Source of the DNA: Welwitschia mirabilis
Taxonomy: Eukaryota; Gnetophyta; Gnetopsida; Welwitschiales
Assembly (NCBI GenBank): GCA_051453625.1
Contig: JBOZIK010000001.1
Location: 32,075,615-32,112,146, forward strand
Direction of reading: 5' to 3'
Length of the DNA stretch: 36,532 bases
The stretch's first letter is position 1; every line of letters begins with the position of its first letter. The position numbers were made by a program, and so were the translations under genes. The notes under the pieces are model-generated. The model did not search any database, was not told where the DNA came from, and was given only the letters and a program-made list of their open reading frames with translations. Positions 10,640 to 20,489 of the stretch are shown here, piece after piece.

Positions 10640-11377
10640 ATCAAACTTACAAAAGAAGATGATTCACCTATAGTTGAAGCTACCCTATACCATTCACTCA
10701 TTGAAATCTTATTATATCTTAGAACTACAAGATTAGATATTCAATTCAGTGTAAATTATCTTTCTAGATTTATGTCAAATCCCAAACTCTTAGATGGGAA
10801 GGCTACTAAGCATGTTCTTAGATATTTAAAAAATGCTAAATCTTTTGGTTTTAGATATTATAAAAATAGGAATAAATTAGTACTTCATGTATATTCAAAT
10901 GCTAATTTAGAAGCTTGTTTTGACGATCGCAAGTATGCCATAGGTTATTATTTCTTTTTTAATCATTCACTTATCTCCTGGTCCTCCAAGAAATAGAATA
11001 CGGTAGTAGTATCATCTAAAGAATCAAAATATGTTGCTCTCTCTTAAGCTATAAAACAAGCTATCTAGATCCATTCACTACTTTTAGTAATGGTTTTTTC
11101 TAATAAATCTCTGATACAGATGTTTTGTAATAATACTATAGCTACTGCGATCACAAAGAATCTAGTATTTCATGCATAGACTAAGTACATAGATATCAAG
11201 CATCACTTTATCAAAGATCTTATTAACAAAAACTTTATTAAAATTGATCATGTGGAATCTAGTTTTTAGATAGTAGACATATTAATCAAACCTCTTTCTC
11301 ATGAAGAGTTTGTTAAATTTATAAACTTCCTAGGTATTAAAGAAGTTGACATCAAGGAGGTGAATTTTAGAAAATGA
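10640..11377 (+). pseudogene. TE-2 RNase H remnant and pol end
   Basis: From YHSLIEILLYLRTTRLDIQ through SRFMSNPKLLDGKATKHVLRYLK and the SWSSKK block (10990) to KHHFIKDLINKNF (~11205), the sequence follows the Copia RNase H and pol C-terminus closely. A long open stretch at 10772-10996 remains. The usual DADWAG motif region reads SNANLEACFDD, so the catalytic Asp is lost. The pol stop codon TGA (11375-11377) coincides with the first bases of the 3' LTR, so the polypurine tract is inside the coding sequence. Confidence 0.88.
11352..11374 (+). other. TE-2 polypurine tract
   Basis: The purine-rich run around AAGGAGGTGAATTTTAGAAAA abuts the 3' LTR start at 11375. It would prime plus-strand DNA synthesis. 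It also encodes the last residues of pol. Confidence 0.75.
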
Positions 11378-11573
11378 TGCCAGCATCCAAAATTAAGATT
11401 CCTTGATTTCTCATATTTTCTTGATTTTCTTTGATTCTTCCTTGATTTATTTTATTTACAATTTTCTTCTCTTCTCAAATTTTATTTATTTAGGCTTAAC
11501 CTTAGAGTCAAAATAACTTGTTCAACTATTTGTCCTAAATTTCTGATTTTATTAGTTCTCTTACTATACCTAT
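11375..11573 (+). repeat. TE-2 3' LTR
   Basis: It starts TGATGCCAGCATCC and aligns with the 5' LTR to about 11563, where the two have equal length (189). The following ten bases up to the second CGAAA have no clear partner in the left copy. They may be LTR end lost on the left, or a small insertion. Confidence 0.85.
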
Positions 11574-12472
11574 CGAAAGATAAGGATGTAGGTGTACTTA
11601 GAGTATTTTATGTTTTAGGTATGGTAAAAGTATTATACAAATCCTACAAAGATCATTACAAATGTTGTAGGCAATACCACTACTCAAATTAAGAAAATAA
11701 AATATTGGAGAAATGAAGAAAAATGTGCATTCATGTATGAATATAAAGCTAAAAATGCTCTTTATTGCAAGATGGCACAAAAAATTTGAAACATTTAAAT
11801 TGGAATATATGAACGTACTTCCGTTGTAAAATAATCTAAGCTTCTAGTTTGTACAAACCAATTTAAAAATTTAAAGATAAACCAAAAAGAAAAGATTCAT
11901 AAGTACTTTAGTAGAGTTACAAACATTGTGAATGCAATAAATGGCACTGAAGAGGATATTCCAAAAGAAAAGTTAATTCAAAAAAAGTTATTCGATTACT
12001 AACCTCTAATTGCATGCCTAAGATTGCATCCATGAAAGAATTTAGATATTTCAATACCATGAAGATAAAATACCTACAAATTAAACTTATAGCTTATAAA
12101 ATAAACCTCATACAAGATGGAGCTTTAAAGGAAAAGACTATTACACTTAAGACAAGCCATAATGCGACTTGGAGATCAAAAGGAAAGATAAAAGAAGATC
12201 ATGAAGAAGATGATTTTGATAATGAATATGATGAACTAGTCTTCAACATGCAAAGAGTAAAAAGACTACTTTCACATAAGTACAACAGAAGAGATAAGCT
12301 TAGAGGATCATCTGGATTTTAAGCAAAAGATAAGAGTAAAGGTAAATCATCTAATAATTCTTCTTTATTAAATGTTTTCAAAATAGAATGTTAAGTATGG
12401 GGAAGCAGATGACATATTACCTTAAAATGCCCTAGTGCTAATAGATTACAAGAAGATGAATAAAAGAAGGAG

Positions 12473-12962
12473 NNNNNNNNNNNNNNNNNNNNNNNNNNNN
12501 NNNNNNNNNNNNNNNNNNNNNNNNNNNNNNNNNNNNNNNNNNNNNNNNNNNNNNNNNNNNNNNNNNNNNNNNNNNNNNNNNNNNNNNNNNNNNNNNNNNN
12601 NNNNNNNNNNNNNNNNNNNNNNNNNNNNNNNNNNNNNNNNNNNNNNNNNNNNNNNNNNNNNNNNNNNNNNNNNNNNNNNNNNNNNNNNNNNNNNNNNNNN
12701 NNNNNNNNNNNNNNNNNNNNNNNNNNNNNNNNNNNNNNNNNNNNNNNNNNNNNNNNNNNNNNNNNNNNNNNNNNNNNNNNNNNNNNNNNNNNNNNNNNNN
12801 NNNNNNNNNNNNNNNNNNNNNNNNNNNNNNNNNNNNNNNNNNNNNNNNNNNNNNNNNNNNNNNNNNNNNNNNNNNNNNNNNNNNNNNNNNNNNNNNNNNN
12901 NNNNNNNNNNNNNNNNNNNNNNNNNNNNNNNNNNNNNNNNNNNNNNNNNNNNNNNNNNNNNN
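12473..12962. other. Assembly gap (490 N)
   Basis: Unknown bases between the first zinc knuckle and the acidic coiled part of TE-1 gag. The flanks are not duplicated. In related Gag proteins a few hundred bases are expected here, so the gap size is plausible. Confidence 0.95.
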
Positions 12963-13216
12963 TGGGCTGAAGACCATGAAACTTTAGAAAAAGAAGCATT
13001 AAATAATGAGAAAATACATCGTCCCTACATGGCTATAGCTCACACTTAAGATGAAAACTATGATTCAGAAGATGGGTATGATTTAAATACCAAGGATAAC
13101 ACAAGGATGACTATTTAAGAAATGATTTAATTTATGAAGAGTTAATATATTGTAAAAATTTTGTGCAAAGATAAAAATTTGACTAATATTCATGAAAAGA
13201 CATATGAACAAGAAAA

Positions 13217-13299
13217 GAATATCATTGAAACATGTAAGACAAAAACTTTTAGATTTTAAGAATATCATTGGAAAATGTAAGACAAAAACTTTTAGATTA
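13217..13299. repeat. 42-bp tandem duplication in TE-1 gag
   Basis: GAATATCATTG followed by GTAAGACAAAAACTTTTAG occurs at 13217 and again at 13260, with three differences. It alters the frame of the helical C-terminal part of Gag. Confidence 0.85.
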
Positions 13300-13830
13300 T
13301 ATTAAAATCATTGAAAATTTTACATAAGATAAGGAAACCTTGAATATCATGCTCAAGAAAAGCAGGAATCCAAATGACAAGAGTGGATTGGGATACAATA
13401 AGGTAATAACTACCACTTTAGCTCCTCTATTTAAAAGGTGGAATTACAAATTGAGGTATGAGCACATATCATCTACAAATAACACCATTTGCTATTATTA
13501 TCATTATAGAGGTTATTATCAGTATAGATGTCCAATAAGATTTAAAAATATGTAGTATAATAATAATGCCAAAAGGCATGGTGGATTAGAATGTCTTTTT
13601 ATATAGAATAGACTAATACAAATTTGGGTTCCTAAAGCTAAATCAAATCTCAGAATAGAGAAGAAGCCCACTTATCACATATTTAGTTAATTAAGGTATA
13701 ACAATTATATCATAACCCAATGCCATAATGATCAAGTTTTCAATAATACTACAAAATCTCAAGGCACTAAAGGATACATTAATTCATGTAAGAAGTTGAA
13801 GATTGAGCCTTTCCCAATCAGGTAAATAAA

Positions 13831-14557
13831 GTAGGTAACATCTCAACTTCATTGCATTTATCTTATGAGTTGAGATTATGATTAAATATAGTTGTATAGT
13901 TAAAATTTGACTTATGTATGTGATTTTTAGTTTCTTGAAGAGTTATTTTTATAGTTACAATAGTTGTCATTTCTTTTTGAAAATCTAAAAATTTTGGTGC
14001 AGATGTCTTTAAGTTTGTAGACATCTATGTTAAATGGCTCTTAAAATTCGCAAACATATTGAGATTAAATGTCTTAATTTTACAGACATCTTAGAAGGGT
14101 AGATACATCATTTTAATTTTTGGAATTAGACATCTTAGTTTTTATAGATATCTTAGAAGTAGGAAAATGTACTAGAAATGTTTTAACAATAGACATCTTA
14201 AAGTTTGTAGATGTCTACTTTCTATGTTGAAGACATCTTAAAATTTGTAGATGTATTGATTGTATTATTGTAAAAATAAAAATATGCAAAAAGATAGGGT
14301 TTTGACCCTTTTTAATAGCNNNNNNNNNNCAAAGGAACCACCAAATCGCATTTTTAAGTATTACTCAACTCATGTTACTCTTAGGTGATTTTCTAGACTC
14401 CCTTTTTCTCATATTTATCTGGTTGGACATCTTGGATTTTTGAGACATCTCTATAGAAGATAATAATAGGGTTTTTTTCTTGAATAAGTGCATACATTTT
14501 CATAAATTCTTACATTCTAATTGATCTTTTATCAGTTTTTAATTCTATTTCATAAAA
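13831..14557 (+). promoter_or_regulatory. TE-1 non-coding block upstream of ORF2, with AGACATCT words
   Basis: No open frame is seen. Between 13999 and 14255 at least nine AGACATCT-like words occur in both orientations, several as inverted pairs such as GATGTCT...AGACATC, and another pair lies at 14425-14450. The same words fill the TE-1 LTR. A 10-N gap sits at 14320-14329. The position immediately ahead of the ORF2 ATG suggests an internal promoter or leader for ORF2. I did not find a convincing TATA box here. Confidence 0.5.
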
Positions 14558-14878
14558 ATGGCAAGAAGAAAGGAAAAAAGAACTTTTATAGGTAAAGAAC
14601 AAGCCATAGAATGAACCAGATCATAGTGTGAACCTCAATTTTATCATGAGCTAGTCAAGAAACTTCATTATTTGAAAGAGAACTATTGGTGTTTAGAAGA
14701 AGCATAGGGAATAACTAATAAGATTCTTTATTCAACTTGATCAAAAAATGATAGTTTAGCTTGTATAACCTATTTCTAATCTAGTGGTGAAAAAATTTTA
14801 TGCAAACATACATAAAATTAATGATAACATTGGTGCATTTCATACTTAGATTAGAAGCGCTAATTTGTATATCATTTT
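14558..14878 (+). pseudogene. TE-1 ORF2, N-terminal part
   Basis: ATG at 14558 opens MARRKEKRTFIGKEQAIE, then FYHELVKKLHYLKENYWCLEEA. The composition and the later part (28353 on) resemble the protein domain that annotators call 'putative plant transposon protein' (PF20167), often found in retroelement second ORFs. Stops occur at 14614, 14626 and 14706, mostly at Arg/Trp/Gln-type codons. The gene is cut at 14878 by the minus-strand array and resumes at 28353 in a matching frame. Molecular function of the family is unknown; an env-like role has been proposed for second ORFs of Sireviruses. The family assignment is from memory of domain pattern, not a search. Confidence 0.6.
14874..14878. other. 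Left target-site duplication of the array (ATTTT)
   Basis: ATTTT directly precedes the array's outer TG end at 14879 and matches 28353-28357, directly after the outer CA end. Five bases is the standard Copia duplication length. Confidence 0.85.
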
Positions 14879-16270
14879 TGATAGGACCGAGAATCCTTAA
14901 AAAAATTCTTCTAAATGAATCCAATCTTAAACAAAACTTGCATACAATAATGAACTAATCTAAAATGTGCATGATATAATAAAATAATGGAAGTAAATAA
15001 ATAATGACTAAAAGCATAAAAATGCCAATTATATGCACATCGGATTTATAGTATTTCGAGAAGCCTCCTACTTCACTCTCGACGATCAGCTTATTCTAAA
15101 GCTAGATCTTAAATCTTCATTACTTCACTAGGTATTCCAAGTTTACCTGTAACCTTTACAAATGGAATTTTTCAGGCTTAGTTTCAACCTTTGAACAAAC
15201 TTTTCAAAGCTTAGTCTCAACCTTTAAATGGACTTTTCATGGCTTAGTCTCAACCTTTCACAAAACAAGGTAGTGATGTAATGATGCCTTTAGAGCATAA
15301 GTATCACCCATTCTTGATTTAGTAGATTTTATGGAGCTCTTCTCTTATAGATTTAAAGTAAATGAAGCTCTTGATCTGATCTTAAATGTAGATAATACCA
15401 ATGGTATTTCTTCTTTGGTTTGAAATATATATGCTAAGATATAATAGTAAAAGTTATAATATTACAATGCTTGATCCTTCAGATCCAATAGATTCACTAA
15501 ATAAAGATGATTCCAAAATATTCTTTGGTCATCTATGTCTTAGCTATTTATATTGGAAGGTTTTTAGGGTTTATTACATTTGCAATGCCCCTCTAATGAC
15601 TATAAATAGCTAGAAAATGGCTACTTAATAGTTACATAATGGATACATAATATTTACAAAAAATTTATTTCCACTCTGTTCAGTCAACCCTATAAAAATC
15701 TGGTGGATCCTATGTGGTGTCGTGAGTTATATAGGTTGCCTAAGTGATAAATTCAATTGCCCCAATTTTTTGTAACTTCCTGTCTGAGCAACCCCATCTA
15801 GGTCTAGTTGACCCCAGTCCAATTGGCTTAGGTCTACTAGCTACACAGTGCATAGGCTCGGTCGACTCCATCATAGTTCTGGTTGACCCTTTATCATTCA
15901 GTCCATGGATACTGTTTATTAGGTTCTTAAATCTAGTCAACCCCATACAAGTTCTATCGATCCCCTTTCCATTCAGTTCAGGGACATTGGTTCTCAAGGT
16001 TATAGGTTTGGTCAACCCCATCAAAATTCAATCGATCCCTCTGGATGTAGTTCATTTTTTATCTACTTCAAGTGCTATCGATCCTTTGAAAATCTGGTTA
16101 ATTCCATCTTGAGGGTAAATGAACTAATAGATTTTTATTACTTAGAAATTATCCATTTTTAGTTCCATCTTTCGACTTGCAAGTAATTTAATATCTTCTG
16201 CATAAACTACATAAAATTTGTTATATAGAAAACATTAGTTTGACATCAATTGGTAAAACATAATCCAACA
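14879..16270 (-). repeat. Array LTR1 (3' LTR of unit A)
   Basis: It runs from TGATAGGACCGAGAATCC to CCAACA and is matched by LTR2 and LTR3. It contains many GTCGACC/GTTGACC-type words at 15780-16110 and a minus-strand TATA-like box (TATAAATAG) at 15543-15552. A G-rich tract present near the same end of LTR3 is deleted here. Open stretches across it are not genes. Confidence 0.88.
15542..15553 (-). promoter_or_regulatory. LTR TATA box, minus strand
   Basis: Read on the minus strand the sequence is AATATAAATAGC, a good plant TATA element. The same element recurs in LTR3 at about 27469-27480. In the 5' LTR copy it would drive the genomic transcript towards gag. Confidence 0.55.
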
Positions 16271-16858
16271 ATCTTCCCTTTTGACATTGATGGTAAACAA
16301 TACTTAGCTGTGACAAAATTAGAACTCATAGAAAAACTCCCATTTACAAAATGCTTATTTACAAAATAATATTCCAATTTGAAACAATTAAAAGCATTTT
16401 GAATAAAAATTTTGTGCTTTAAATAAAACTAATTTAATATGTACATTTGAAAGTTTAAAGGACACAACTTTATGATATATATAATATGATCATAAACACC
16501 TTTTTAACATTGAATCAAATGTCATAAATTTTGGTTTATTTTCAAATGTTACAAAAACTTTAATCTTTTTAAGTTAAGTACATATGATATCATAAGAAAG
16601 CATATTTTACATATATAATTTGTGAAAGGTACAATAAGTTTTAAGGTACAAAATGACATAAGATTTTATGATAAAATAGATAATTTCATTTCATTAAATA
16701 TAAGTAAAAGATTACAAGACTAACCTCCAAGCATTACAAATTAGAAGTACTCATCAAGAGCATACAATTGAAATCATAAAAAATTTAACAACATAACTAA
16801 TTCTTCCCTTTTGACATAAATGAAAAAGAAGAGAATACAAAACATAATTTAAAAAAAA
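16271..16858 (-). other. Unit A 3' non-coding region with two polypurine tracts
   Basis: On the minus strand, TCAAAAGGGAAGA abuts the LTR (complement at 16272-16284) and a second near-identical tract lies ~530 bases upstream (complement around 16801-16814, TTCTTCCCTTTTGACAT). Unit B has equivalents at 21784 and 22286. More than one PPT-like tract is a reported Sirevirus trait. The rest is AT-rich and not coding. Confidence 0.65.
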
Positions 16859-17904
16859 TTAATTAGACCCCTCCTTTTCTTCTTTTTCTTTTTCTTTAGA
16901 GTCTTCCTCTGATTCTTCTTCATCACCTCCTATGCATGCTAAACTAGTAGCCTCTACTGAGGTATCAACAATATCATATCCAGCTACAATGAGGGATTCC
17001 TTCATATGTCTAGTATGGAAGTCAATCCATCTTAGATATGAAAGAGTCTCATCAGAAGAGGCTTTCTTTGGAGAGGGAGATTTTGAAGATTTCTTGAAAG
17101 GGGTAAACATATGCATGCGAGACAAGATTGTACATCCAATGGGTTCCATAGGCTAGAGGATTTCTAATTTTAGATGAAAGATGACATGAAAGTGATGGAA
17201 AATGCTTGTGATAAGCATAGAGTAGGGCAAATCCTAGTTCTGTGATACTCTAACTACGAAACCATATTCTTTAGTATTATAACATGAGCATCAACAAAAT
17301 GCTCAATCACTACCAAATACATGAGATAGGCTTAATAGTAGGATGCCTTATCACGATGGCCAGTAAAGGGTAAGAAGTTATAGATGAAAAGCAAATAAAG
17401 AAAGTAGTATTTTGGAGTCAATAAGAAAGTAGAGAAAGTGTTCTTTTAAGTATGCATCTTACCATTGATCTCCCTTGTAATAGCAGGCTTATCTTCCATG
17501 GTATCTCAAAGAGGTCAAAACTCTTTATAGTCCCCCTTTGGAAGATCAATCAGCTCTAAAATAAGATTGGCTATCACTCTTATCCACTTTCCTAATACAA
17601 GGTTTTCAAGATTTCTAGTGTCACAATCAAAAGAAGTATTACAATCAAACATTCTAGTAAGAAAAGGATAAGCAGAACTAGAGACATCTAAAAAGTGATC
17701 AAGGTCCTGATTTCTTAGGATTTGGATAACTTCCCTAAGTTTTCTGAGCTCTAAAGTAGCTATAGATCACTCCTAGCACCTATCCTTCTTCTCAAACTTA
17801 TTAGAAAACTTGGCAATATCTTCCTCTAATATTCCTTGGTAGAAGATAGCTGGATCCTTAGAGGGAGCCTCTTTTACTCTTCTCCTTAATGAGATTTTAG
17901 CCAT
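16859..17904 (-). pseudogene. Unit A ORF2, acidic-tailed protein
   Basis: ATG at 17904 starts MAKISLRRRVKEAPSKDPAI and continues through AIFYQGILEEDIAKFSNKF and SAYPFLTRMF to a tail rich in Glu, Asp and Lys (EEESEEDSKEKEKEEKEG), with a stop at 16859; ~348 codons. About ten in-frame stops or shifts break it. Blocks such as LPFTGHRDKASYY and AYLMYLVV fit the PF20167 'putative plant transposon protein' pattern. It occupies the place of pol. The acidic tail and lack of a visible signal peptide suggest a soluble protein; an env-like second ORF of a Sirevirus is the main alternative reading. Unit B carries a matching gene. Confidence 0.65.
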
Positions 17905-18270
17905 TTTAAGAATTTGCAAATAAAAAGGACTAAGAGAAAAACAACAAATCTAAAAGAAAAGCTTTAGATCTTGAAGGAAAGGCACTAGATCTAAGAGCTA
18001 GAGAGGGATAAAACATAATAAAATTGATTTAGGTCCTATCTCTTTTATAGACTATGGAAAATAGGGGAAAATGAAGAAATAAATCAGGTACACTAATGGT
18101 ACGTTCAAACTGTGATCCATCAAATTTGGTCAACCGTTCAAGGTTCAATTTGACCCATTAAGATGTGGGTCTATAGTACTAGAAGGGGTCTGGGTGATTG
18201 GGCTTTTAGGCTAGTCAACTAATCACATCCAATTGATGGAATCATCGATTCTATCGACCACCCTACAATC
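17905..18270 (-). promoter_or_regulatory. Unit A internal promoter-like spacer before ORF2
   Basis: The minus strand carries GTCTATAAAAGAGATAGGACC, with the TATA box at 18042-18049, 138 bases upstream of the ORF2 ATG. Farther upstream (18110-18265) are GTCAACC, GTCGAT and TTGACC words like those in the LTRs. Unit B keeps a TATA box at the same distance (24279-24286). The conserved spacing suggests a separate ORF2 transcript; splicing from the genomic RNA is the alternative. Confidence 0.55.
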
Positions 18271-18299
18271 AACTAAGAAACAATGAATAAACCCCTAGA

Positions 18300-18850
18300 T
18301 CATTTTCATAATTGACAATTAGATTACAGACATGAGGTGTTACATTAGAATTCATCAAAAAACATTCAGTTTCATTAAGATTTAGCCTAACATCATAGTT
18401 TATATAAAATAACTAATCAATCAATTTAGTATCTATTCTATAAAAATTATCCACTCATTTTGCAAAAAATATAGAAACATTTGTTTTCTCATCTATAACT
18501 TCACATTTTGATTTTTCAAAAATTACTTTGTGACCTTTATTATATAATTGACTCAGACTTAATAAGTTATGTTCCAATCCATTTACATAAGACACATGAT
18601 TAAGTTTAAGTAACTTGCCTCCCTTGATGCATCCTGTACCTTCTATCTTTGTCTTTTTATTATTTTTAGAAATGACTTATTCTTTATTTATGCTCCTTAG
18701 GTATTAAAAGCTAGATTTTTCTCCTGACATATGCCTTGAGTAATCATTTTCTAGATATGAGCTATTTATACTTATTCCTCTAAAAGCTATCTATATTAGA
18801 AAACTTTGAAGATTATTAGCTCTAACACACTTAGTCTTATTAGACTTAGG
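18300..18850 (-). pseudogene. Unit A protease and pre-integrase-like remnant
   Basis: Reading down from ~18800, the frame gives SSYLENDYSRHMSGEKSSF, matching the Copia protease site 'WYLDSGCSRHMTG' with the catalytic DSG replaced by E-N-D. It continues with KIEGTGCIKGGKLLKLNHVSY-type residues and GLEHNLLSLSQLYNKGHKV, the start of the pre-integrase domain, and then fades near 18400. The integrase core never appears, so pol was deleted just after this point. The same breakpoint is seen in unit B. Confidence 0.75.
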
Positions 18851-20423
18851 TGGTACACTTTTCTTAGGAATGAAGTTAAAAGGTAATTTACTTGTAATTT
18901 ATAAAAAAAGAATTAATTTTCTAATTTTTAAAAAGAGCTTTAAATGATCAAATTTACCACAAAAATTACATGAAAATTTAGAAGCATACTTACTCTTCTA
19001 GTTTACCTATTTTTAAGATTTTTATGAACTAAAGCCAATACCTAATCTATTTCTAGTAGGTTTTCACACTCCAAGCATCTGTTCTAATTTAATCGACCTA
19101 TCAAATAATTTATTTACAAAAAAAAAAGATCTTTTACCTGAGAAATTAGGTTGGTATTATCAGATTTTAGCACATTGTATTTCTCTTCCAATTCCTCCTT
19201 TTCTTTGATGATAGTCTTCATTGTTTTGTTTAACTCATTTATCTTCTTAGCTAGCTTTTCACATTTCTCATACAACTCTTAACATGCATTTTCTAACTCA
19301 TCTTATTCTTTATTGATCATATCCAAATCACTGGGTAATAACATGCTAAGAACATCTTTAAATGATGGCAAAAATGCCATGAAGGATAATTTTCTATCTC
19401 TGTTTGATTCTTGATCTGAGTGGATTTTATCATCATCATCATCATATTTATTGTCCTATGTAGCAATGAATGAGGGATTTTTCGATTTTTTAATTATCCC
19501 TCCTTATGTTAGGGCACTCATTTGCCATACGGCTAAATCCTTTGCATGAGTAGTATTGGATCTCTTTACCCTTTTCTTGCTTCTTTCTATGCTTCAAATA
19601 ATTCTTTTTTGCATTTATACTTGATTATCCTTCTTTTTTCTTTCTATGAAGAAATTTTCTAAATTTTTGACTAGAAGAGCTACTTTATCATTGTCCAAGT
19701 CCTCATCTGATTTATTAGATCTATAGTCTTGCTACACACATTTTAAAGTAATACCTCTCTTCTTATCTCTAATAAATTTAAGCTCATAAATTTGCAAATT
19801 ACCTTGAATTCCTTCTAGTGCCATTGCATTAATGTTTTTACTCTCTTTTATGGCTATGATTTTTAGTTTGAATCTCTTGGGTAGATATCTCAAGACTTTC
19901 TTTACCACTTTTGTTTCCTCCATATGTTTTTCAAGGCTTACCATTGAGTTTACAATATCGGTAAGTCTAGAAAAAAATTCCTACAATGTCTCTTCTTCAT
20001 CTATATTGATATCTTCAAATTTTAAAATAAGCATCTAAGGTTTTTCTTGTTTTATAGTTGAATTTACTTCGTGTGCTACTTAAAGAATGTCCTAAGCTTT
20101 CTTAACATGATTGTAGTTTACTATGTATTTAAATTCATCTACACACACTGCACAAAATATGGGATTAAGAGTATGGGCATCAATGGTGGCTTTTAACTAG
20201 TCAATGGCTGTCTATTAGTCCTGAGCTTTGAGAACTAGGATAGTATTACTATTTGCATTGGTTCAAGTTAACATAGGCATAGTGTAACCTTTATAGATAA
20301 CTTCTTCTATATCGGCATCTAAGGATATAAGAAATATTCTCATCCTAGATTTTCAATAAGCATAGTCTAATCCATCAAACATAGTTGGATGATCAGTGGA
20401 AAAACCATCAAATGGATTACTTA
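18851..20423 (-). pseudogene. Unit A gag (Sirevirus-like)
   Basis: The start codon is mutated to ATA (20421-20423) ahead of SNPFDGFS. The protein then shows TMFDGLDYAY-stop (lost Trp), a UBN2 middle with FSRLTDIVNSMVSLEKH and VLRYLPKRFK (19732-19944 is open), and a first zinc knuckle at 19514-19555 with Cys-to-Tyr and His-to-Arg changes. A helical region with LNKTMKTIIKEK-type sequence spans 19150-19320, and a second knuckle at 18932-18970 reads CNFCGKFDHLKLF, last Cys lost. Two knuckles and a coiled C-terminus fit Sirevirus Gag. The PBS lies 53 bases upstream of the start. Confidence 0.8.
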
Positions 20424-20475
20424 TTTTAGGGTTATAAGATTAAGATTAATTAAAATCTAAAGTAGGATCGACTTA

Positions 20476-20487
20476 GCTCTGATACCA
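20476..20487 (-). other. Unit A primer-binding site, exact tRNA-Met match
   Basis: GCTCTGATACCA on the plus strand is the exact complement of TGGTATCAGAGC, the canonical Copia PBS. It is two bases from the LTR2 end and proves the minus orientation of unit A. Confidence 0.92.
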
Positions 20488-20489
20488 AA

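Larger units (their letters stand above)
5663..11573 (+). mobile_element. TE-2: full-length degraded Copia retrotransposon
   Basis: This 5.9 kb element has two similar LTRs (5663-5851 and 11375-~11563), a Met-type PBS, and Gag, protease, integrase, RT and RNase H in the Copia order. It lies inside TE-1 gag: CGAAA occurs at 5658-5662 and again at 11574-11578, where the TE-1 reading picks up. About ten bases between the aligned right LTR end (11563) and the second CGAAA are unexplained, so the target duplication is probable rather than proven. All catalytic centres checked are mutated, so it cannot move by itself. Confidence 0.9.
11574..13830 (+). pseudogene. TE-1 gag, main part with two zinc knuckles
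   Basis: After the second CGAAA the frame gives RM-stop-VYLEYF, the expected continuation of Copia Gag. The UBN2-like middle includes FSRVTNIVNAINGTEEDIPK near 11910 and an open stretch at 12014-12322 rich in Lys and acidic residues. A zinc knuckle near 12389-12430 reads C-X2-W-X4-H-X4-C (second Cys lost). After a 490-N gap comes an acidic/Lys-rich coiled part, then a second knuckle-like block near 13488-13545 (YYQYRCPIR) and IWVPKAK near 13625. A ~42-bp tandem duplication lies at 13217-13299. Two knuckles and a long helical C-terminus resemble Sirevirus Gag. No protease, integrase or RT follows. Confidence 0.7.

Noticed and set aside
12391-12999. Long open frames spanning N runs, here and at 23144-23923 and 25400-25883
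   Set aside because: They are open only because unknown bases contain no stops.
15401-16112. Open frames on both strands over LTR1
   Set aside because: They coincide with LTR sequence whose GTCGACC-type subrepeats happen to be open; the equivalent frames are broken in LTR2 and LTR3.
16932-17156. Plus-strand open frame of 74 codons
   Set aside because: It is antisense to the acidic tail of unit A ORF2, which has a clear family partner in unit B.
20476-20487. Possible tRNA gene near the tRNA-Met-like sequence
   Set aside because: Only the 3'-terminal complement is present, beside an LTR; it is a primer-binding site.
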